20,421 nucleotides of DNA from Acetobacteraceae bacterium. GTDB taxonomy: Bacteria; Pseudomonadota; Alphaproteobacteria; Acetobacterales; Acetobacteraceae. The notes beneath the pieces are model-generated. The model worked only from the letters and a program-made list of their open reading frames with translations. It was not told where the DNA came from and made no database searches. Of the stretch, positions 15,813 through 20,421 are shown one piece after another. The stretch covers positions 1 through 20,421 of the forward strand of contig PLSZ01000060.1 in the NCBI GenBank assembly GCA_003164305.1, read 5' to 3'. The translations under genes were made by a program, and so were the position numbers. Each line of letters begins with the position of its first letter. Position 1 is the stretch's first letter.

Positions 15813-17071
15813 CAGGCCAGACGCCTAGCGCGGCCCGGAAAAACACGGCGCAGCACCAGCGCCATCAGCGCGGCCAGGATCAACGGTCCAACCGGGAATG
15901 TCTGCATCAGGAACAAGCCCAGAAAACAAGCCAGCAGCGTCAGCCGCTCACCCGGCAAAAACCCCGTCGCCAATCCCTCCTGGGCCAGGAACGCCGCCGG
16001 GATGGTGAGGCCGGTCAGATCGTACGCCATCATATACGGCGTCACGAACAGCGCACCGACGCCCAGAGCCGCGGCCTTCAGGCGACCGGAAGTGGGCCGC
16101 CGGCAAACGACGCATACAAACGCGGTCATCAGCGCCGCCGCGACCAGGTGGACGGACCATTTCGCGGCGAAACCAGCGCCAAACCAATGCATCACGCCGA
16201 ACACGGTCTGATCGATCGCGTCCAGCACGTTATCGGTCATGAAGTTGTCCAGGCTGGAGGTTCCGAACGCTCCCAAATAGGCGCGCCATATGGCGACGCC
16301 ATAAAGGCCGGTGACCGTCGCGATGAGGGCGGCGAAACTCACGCAGGCGCCGGCGATCACGCGCCATTGCCCGGTGACCAGCAAAACGATGGGAAAAATG
16401 ATCCCGTATTGCGGTTTGCAGGTGAGCAGGCCGAGGCACAGTCCCGCCACGAACGGCCGTTTTTCCATCAGGCCGAGTGACAGCCCGAGCAGGCCCGCCA
16501 CGAGAAAGCTCGCCTGGCCGAGCCACACGTTCTTCACCACCGCGAACGGCAACACCGCCAACAGGCAGGCGAGGACACGCGGCACCGCCCGGAAGACCGC
16601 CAGCAAATACAACCCACCGGTCGCCGCGATCCAGGCCGTCAGAGCCGCCACGAAAGGCAGCAAGCCGATTGGCGCGACCAACGGGAACAACGTCGGCGGG
16701 TAGACCAGGTGGTAATATGGATAGTCTCCCCGGGTCATCGTGACATAAGGAGCCTGCGCCGCGGCGAACGCGGCGTACTGATACGCGTCGGCCGCGGCGA
16801 CGGTCAGGGCGAACTTCGCGTTGATCCAGAAGGAGATGAAATCGATGAACCGGGGAGAACCGCTGTCCGTCAAGGGCCAATCGCGCAACCAGACGTGGCC
16901 GGCGAAAATCGCTCCATAGGCCAACAGGAACGCGAGACCAAAGGCGAACAGCCGTTGGGGGACGAAAATAATGTCCTCGACCGATCGCGCCGGCGCCGGG
17001 ATTGCCGCGTACAAGGGAGTTCCGCTCCAGGCGCCGCCGATGAGCCTATCCGGCTGTATCAGGTCTGCCAT
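15812..17071 (-). CDS. GT87 family membrane glycosyltransferase (DUF2029-like)
   Basis: The ATG at 17071 gives 419 residues. The frame stays open upstream to 17488, but that part crosses intergenic repeats and is not coding; the ribosome site is weak (GGGAG about 14 bases ahead). Family features are the first-loop FIDFISFWINAKFAL (75-89) with the catalytic Asp candidate at 77, YPPTLFPLVAPIGLLPF (124-140), and a conserved CKPQYGIIFP in a middle segment. About nine or ten membrane helices are present, and the C-terminus is basic (RRVFPGRARR). Characterised GT87 enzymes transfer mannose from polyprenyl-phosphate-mannose to lipid-linked glycans outside the cytoplasmic membrane, so the GT2 gene in this window could supply such a donor. 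It is coupled to the downstream unknown membrane protein. Confidence 0.85.
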   Translation of the reverse strand: MADLIQPDRLIGGAWSGTPLYAAIPAPARSVEDIIFVPQRLFAFGLAFLLAYGAIFAGHVWLRDWPLTDSGSPRFIDFISFWINAKFALTVAAADAYQYAAFAAAQAPYVTMTRGDYPYYHLVYPPTLFPLVAPIGLLPFVAALTAWIAATGGLYLLAVFRAVPRVLACLLAVLPFAVVKNVWLGQASFLVAGLLGLSLGLMEKRPFVAGLCLGLLTCKPQYGIIFPIVLLVTGQWRVIAGACVSFAALIATVTGLYGVAIWRAYLGAFGTSSLDNFMTDNVLDAIDQTVFGVMHWFGAGFAAKWSVHLVAAALMTAFVCVVCRRPTSGRLKAAALGVGALFVTPYMMAYDLTGLTIPAAFLAQEGLATGFLPGERLTLLACFLGLFLMQTFPVGPLILAALMALVLRRVFPGRARRLA

Positions 17072-17134
17072 GGAACCGGCGGATGCTCCCTTCGAGGCAG
17101 CCCAATGGCGCACTCCTCGCCGGAATAGCCGCGA

Positions 17135-17165
17135 GCTGCCGACGGAATGGTTACAAAGCGGCAGC
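17135..17165. repeat. Perfect 7-base inverted repeat
   Basis: GCTGCCG (17135-17141) and CGGCAGC (17159-17165) form a perfect 7-base stem with a 17-base loop, upstream of the GT87 gene on its template side. It could be a regulatory hairpin, part of a degenerate repeat element, or chance in GC-rich DNA. Confidence 0.3.
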
Positions 17166-17345
17166 CCGGGCCCGGAGCTGATTATTTGGGTCGCGCTATC
17201 GCCGATGCTTCGTCGCGCGCCCAACGTCATCATAGCCTGGTACGACCCGACCACCTGGCGCGGAGGCTGTGGCGACCGATCACCGGGTGGAGCCCCATGG
17301 GCGTTAGAAAAGCTCGGCGAGAGGCGTGGGGACCCTCCATCCCAT

Positions 17346-17437
17346 GTCATGGCCCGGCTCGACCGGATCATCGGCGGAAACAGAGGGGTGAGAGCGAGTT
17401 TGGGGAGAACGATGGACCGGTCGAGCCGGCCCATGAC
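17346..17437. repeat. Long intergenic inverted repeat, palindromic-unit type
   Basis: The arms at 17346-17371 and 17412-17437 are reverse complements at 23 of 26 positions, with a 40-base spacer. Both include the core CGGTCGAGCCGG or its complement and end in GTCATGG/CCATGAC. The element does not encode a protein and resembles the dispersed palindromic units (REP/BIME-like) common between genes of alphaproteobacteria. It may fold into a long stem in RNA and could help terminate or stabilise transcripts from ptsP. Whether it is multicopy cannot be seen in this window. Confidence 0.75.
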
Positions 17438-17495
17438 GACGAAAGGATGGTGCCGTTTGATGCACGGCCCAAATTCCAACGGCGACACTGTTTTC

Positions 17496-17603
17496 GCGCC
17501 TGTGGGGTCGAGCCCGGTGATGACGATAAGTGGCAGGGGACCTGGGTTTTCGCCCTCACCGGCGGCTAGGTTAGCGCCTGTGGGATAGGGCCTGGCGATG
17601 ACG
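17496..17603. repeat. Imperfect 30-base direct repeat
   Basis: Copies at 17496-17525 and 17574-17603 agree at 25 of 30 positions. Both begin with GCGCCTGTGGG and end with GATGACG, and are spaced 78 bases start to start. The translation GSSPVMT of one copy is typical of a common intergenic repeat type in this bacterial class. They may be half-sites of a larger palindromic element related to the inverted repeat 60 bases to the left. Confidence 0.6.
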
Positions 17604-17650
17604 GGATTGAGCGACGCTAACGGTCAGTCGATCCACCGGACCAGTTGGTA

Positions 17651-19915
17651 TCAGACCGGCAGCCCTTGCTCGCGGGCCCAGGTGGCGATGGGTTCGCGAA
17701 GGCTGGGGGCGCCGCGGGCGCCGCGCCGGATCGAGGCCAACACCGGACGGAACGCCGCCAGATCGACCTCGGCCAACAGCGCCTTCACCGGCAAAATCCC
17801 GCTGGCGGGCATCGATAAGGCGGTCAAGCCCAGACCGACGAAGGCCAAAGCTTCCAGGGGACGCGACGCCGCCTCGCCGCACAGCGACACCGGCACGCCG
17901 GCTTCGCGCGCCGCGGTCAGCAGTTGTTCCAGCAAATCGAACATGGGCTGCGACAACACGTCGTAGCGATCGTACAGCGACGGCGTCCCCCGGTCGGCGG
18001 CGAACATGAATTGCACCAGGTCGTTGGAGCCGACCGAGATGAAGTCCGCCTCACGCAGCAGGTCGGGCAACTGCCACATCAGCGCGGGCACTTCAAGCAT
18101 GGTGCCGATCGACAGCCGCTCAGGCGCCGGACGCACGCGCTTCGCCTCGGCCAGCAACAGCGCCTTCGCCTGACGGAACTCCGCGGCGGTCGCCACCATC
18201 GGGAACATCACGGACAGCGGCCGCCCATTCGCCGCGAGCAGCAGGGCTCGCAACTGCCGACGCATCAAGGCCGGCCGATCCAGCCCGATCCGCAACGAGC
18301 GCCAGCCCATCGCCGGATTTTCCTCTTCGGTCACCGTGCCGGGCAGCAGCTTGTCGGCGCCAAGATCCAGGGTGCGGAACAGCACCGGCCGATCGCCGAC
18401 CGCGTTCAACACCCGCGCGTAGATCGCCGCCTGCTCGGCGACGTCGGCCACGGCGCCCCGGGCCAGCATCGCGATCTCGGTGCGAAACAGCCCGATTCCG
18501 TCGGCGCCGGTGTGATCCAGTTGCGCCAGTTCCAGATCGAGTCCGACATTCAGCATCAGCCGGATCTGCACGCCGTCCGCCGTCACCGAAGGCAGATCGC
18601 GCAGCGCGGCGAACCCGGCGTAGCGCAGCGAGCGTGCCTCCAACGCGCGGACATAGACCTGGCGGACTTCCGCCTCCGGCCGCAGCACCAATTGTCCGGT
18701 GTCGCCGTCGATCACCGCTTCATCGCCCGGCTCGGCGGTGTCCAGCATCCCGCGCGTGCCGCCAATCGCCGGAATTCCCAGCGCGCGCGCCAGAATGGCG
18801 GCATGACCGGAGGGACTGGCCTCTTCGATCGCGATGCCCGCGATGCCAGCGGCCTGCCATTCCAGGAGTTCAGCCGGACCCAGCCGGCGGGCCAGCAAAA
18901 TGGCGCCTTGTGGGGCCGCCTCACGCGGCAGGTCGCCCATCAGCGCGGTCAACAAACGATTGGCGAGGTCTTCCAGATCGGCCAACCGCTCCCGCAGATA
19001 GGGATCGCTGATGCGGCGCATGCGGTCGTGAAGCTCGGTGGCGACCCGGCCAACGGCGGCCTCGGCGGTCAGACCGCCCTTGATCACATCGGCGACCCGC
19101 CGCAGCCAGCCCTGATCGGCGGCGACCAAACGATACGCCTCCAGCACGTCGCGGGACGCCGAGGCATCGGTCGGCACGGCCGCCAACAAGGCGTCGATGC
19201 CGCGCTGCATGCGGTCGGACGCCTCATTCAGGCGCCTCAGTTCGCGGTCCGGGTCCTCCGCCAGCAATTTGATCCCGGTCAGCCGCGTGCCGTGCAAGAC
19301 CACCGGCCCGATGGCGACGCCGGTCATCAAGGCCGAGCCCGAGAAAACCCGCGGCACGGTGCCGGGCAACCCCTCGCCAACGGCCTCAGCCGGACCCGCC
19401 GTCGGGAGCATTTCCGCCAGCAGCATCGCGACGGTTTCCAGCTCATCGACTTCCTGGCCGGTGAAATGCCGCGGCGTGCGATTCTGCACCGCCAGCACAC
19501 CCAGGACCCGGCCCGAGCGGCGCACTGGCACGGCGAGCATCGAAGCGAACGGCTCTTCACCGGTTTCCGGCCGATAGGCGAACGCCGGATGATTTTGCGC
19601 ATCCGGCAAATTCATCACCGCGCCCTGTGCCGCGCACAGCCCGACAATGCCCTCACCGACCCGCAGTCGGGTTTGCCCCACGGCTTTGAGGTTCAGGCCC
19701 TCGGTGGCGGACAATTCCAACAGATCGCCGGGGCGCCGGACATAGACCGAGCAAACCTCGCTGACGACCTCCGACGCGACGAGGCGCACGACCTCGGACA
19801 ACGGCGCCGCGCCATGCGCGTGCAGGTCGCGCAATTTCGCCAGCAGGCGCCGCGCCGGGGCACCCGTTGAAGGACCGCTGGTCAACGGCGACAGGTCAGA
19901 GGGCGCGCGGCCCAC
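17651..19915 (-). CDS. ptsP: PEP-protein phosphotransferase of the nitrogen PTS (EI-Ntr) with GAF domain
   Basis: The 754 residues match the usual length of about 750. An N-terminal GAF domain (about 20-170, with GEGIVGLCAAQGAVMNLPDA) is followed by the enzyme I part. The phosphorylated histidine is His371 in SPSGHAAILARALGIPAIGG, followed by the PEP-binding barrel with GIGLFRTEIAML (473-484), EVPALMWQ, SVGSNDLVQF (627-636) and the catalytic Cys679 in LCGEAASRP. The protein takes phosphate from PEP and passes it to NPr (PtsO) and then EIIA-Ntr (PtsN), a cytoplasmic regulatory chain responding to nitrogen status; the GAF domain senses glutamine in studied homologues. The start is a GTG at 19915, 6 bases after the upstream gene's stop, with only a poor ribosome site, so translational coupling is likely. 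No ptsO or ptsN is in view. Confidence 0.95.
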   Translation of the reverse strand: MGRAPSDLSPLTSGPSTGAPARRLLAKLRDLHAHGAAPLSEVVRLVASEVVSEVCSVYVRRPGDLLELSATEGLNLKAVGQTRLRVGEGIVGLCAAQGAVMNLPDAQNHPAFAYRPETGEEPFASMLAVPVRRSGRVLGVLAVQNRTPRHFTGQEVDELETVAMLLAEMLPTAGPAEAVGEGLPGTVPRVFSGSALMTGVAIGPVVLHGTRLTGIKLLAEDPDRELRRLNEASDRMQRGIDALLAAVPTDASASRDVLEAYRLVAADQGWLRRVADVIKGGLTAEAAVGRVATELHDRMRRISDPYLRERLADLEDLANRLLTALMGDLPREAAPQGAILLARRLGPAELLEWQAAGIAGIAIEEASPSGHAAILARALGIPAIGGTRGMLDTAEPGDEAVIDGDTGQLVLRPEAEVRQVYVRALEARSLRYAGFAALRDLPSVTADGVQIRLMLNVGLDLELAQLDHTGADGIGLFRTEIAMLARGAVADVAEQAAIYARVLNAVGDRPVLFRTLDLGADKLLPGTVTEEENPAMGWRSLRIGLDRPALMRRQLRALLLAANGRPLSVMFPMVATAAEFRQAKALLLAEAKRVRPAPERLSIGTMLEVPALMWQLPDLLREADFISVGSNDLVQFMFAADRGTPSLYDRYDVLSQPMFDLLEQLLTAAREAGVPVSLCGEAASRPLEALAFVGLGLTALSMPASGILPVKALLAEVDLAAFRPVLASIRRGARGAPSLREPIATWAREQGLPV

Positions 19916-19921
19916 GTCCGG

Positions 19922-20421
19922 TCACGCGGCCTGGCGCCGGGCGGCGAGCGCGGCGGTCGCCTGGCCGACCAACTCCTGAAGGATCTCGGCGATGGATTGC
20001 TCGGCGGTGACCATGCCGACCGACTGGCCAGCCATGACCGAGCCCATGTCGACGTCGCCGTCGATCACCGCGCGGCGCAGGGCACCAGCCCAGAAGCGCT
20101 CGATCACCAGTTGCGCGGCCTCTTTGTCCAGTTCGCCCGCCAGGAATTTGTCGCGCGTCTCGGCCTGATGGCGCAGAAACGTTTTCGTCCCCTCGTTCAC
20201 CAGGCCGCGCACCGGAATGACCGGGAACCGCTCATCAAGCTGGACCGAGGGCAGCGCGTCACGGGCATTGGCGCGAATGAACGCCTTCTTGAAGTTCGGA
20301 TGCGCGATCGACTCCTTCGCCGCGGCGAACCTTGTGCCGAGTTGCGCGCCCGAGGCGCCCATTTCCAGATAGGCCAGGATCGCGTCGCCGCGGCCCAGAC
20401 CGCCGGCGACGAACACCGGCA
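19922..20421 (-). CDS. Nitronate monooxygenase / 2-nitropropane dioxygenase-like FMN enzyme, 5' part beyond window
   Basis: Only the C-terminal 166 codons are visible; the frame is open at the right edge, and the GTG at 20416 is internal (PVFVAGGLGRGD). The glycine-rich FMN-phosphate segment VAGGLGRGDAILAYLEMGAS and the following GAQLGTRFAAAKE match the C-terminal half of the TIM barrel in the nitronate monooxygenase/FabK family. A helical tail with MAGQSVGMVTAEQSIAEILQELV, common in this family, closes the protein. Such enzymes oxidise nitronates with FMN and O2, or reduce enoyl-ACP in FabK; the catalytic histidine region lies outside the window, so the reaction cannot be decided. It is 6 bases upstream of ptsP and probably shares its transcript. 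Confidence 0.85.
   Translation of the reverse strand, partial: PVFVAGGLGRGDAILAYLEMGASGAQLGTRFAAAKESIAHPNFKKAFIRANARDALPSVQLDERFPVIPVRGLVNEGTKTFLRHQAETRDKFLAGELDKEAAQLVIERFWAGALRRAVIDGDVDMGSVMAGQSVGMVTAEQSIAEILQELVGQATAALAARRQAA

Larger units (their letters stand above)
17072..17650. other. Repeat-rich non-coding gap
   Basis: These 579 bases between the GT87 start and the ptsP stop contain several long open frames, but none has family similarity, and translations such as VMGRLDRSI and IRSSRAMT are typical of palindromic intergenic repeats mistaken for genes in alphaproteobacteria. Three separate repeat structures are listed individually. The GT87 promoter should lie in the part near 17072-17340, but no clear -35/-10 pair is visible. 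No T-run terminator is seen for ptsP. Confidence 0.65.

Noticed and set aside
17072..17488. A 139-codon upstream extension of the GT87 frame
   Set aside because: It runs through the inverted repeat, has low-complexity basic content unlike the family's N-terminus, and the family-like protein begins at the ATG at 17071.
17924..19870. A 648-codon open frame on the plus strand opposite ptsP
   Set aside because: Its translation is rich in His, Gln and Arg as expected for the antisense of a high-GC gene, and ptsP on the other strand has complete family motifs.

Overview
The window is a high-GC stretch of bacterial chromosome, most likely from an alphaproteobacterium. Rhodospirillales/Acetobacteraceae-like is my guess at finer level and is inference only. 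The reasons are a PtsP-type PTS enzyme I, an FNR/FixK-type palindrome in front of hemN, and intergenic palindromic repeats of the kind that often produce spurious reading frames in this class. I see no rRNA, tRNA, CRISPR array, transposase, phage gene or plasmid gene. Coding density is high, with sixteen protein genes, two of them cut by the window edges.

Left part (1-5745): two units diverge from an 87-base gap at 2921-3007. On the minus strand an M28-peptidase-like protein that has lost most of the family's metal ligands is followed by two tandem TauD/TfdA-type Fe(II)/2-oxoglutarate dioxygenases; the second runs off the left edge. On the plus strand hemN (oxygen-independent coproporphyrinogen III oxidase) is followed with almost no spacing by two further small Fe(II)/2OG oxygenases. 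A near-perfect FNR-type box (2960-2973) lies in the shared gap, so oxygen may control one or both units.

Middle part (5768-17071): a glycan and membrane-glycosyltransferase region. A minus-strand unit runs GT9 (heptosyltransferase-like), two paralogous polytopic membrane proteins, a GT2 polyprenyl-phosphate sugar synthase of the GtrB/ArnC type, and a luciferase-like flavin monooxygenase whose start lies inside the GT2 gene. A plus-strand polytopic GT-C-like protein diverges from the GT9 gene. A second minus-strand pair consists of a GT87 membrane glycosyltransferase and an unrecognised polytopic protein whose stop and start codons overlap by one base. The plausible scheme is that the GT2 enzyme makes a polyprenyl-phosphate sugar, which the polytopic proteins use at the outer face of the membrane for a cell-surface glycan. 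The stretch of about 9.4-14.1 kb is clearly poorer in GC (about 42-60% in lines sampled by eye, against about 68-72% on either side), which suggests transferred surface-glycan genes.

Right part (17072-20421): a 579-base non-coding gap holds several inverted and direct repeats. Then come ptsP (nitrogen-PTS enzyme I with an N-terminal GAF domain) and, 6 bases upstream of it, the C-terminal part of a nitronate-monooxygenase/2-nitropropane-dioxygenase-like FMN enzyme cut by the right edge.
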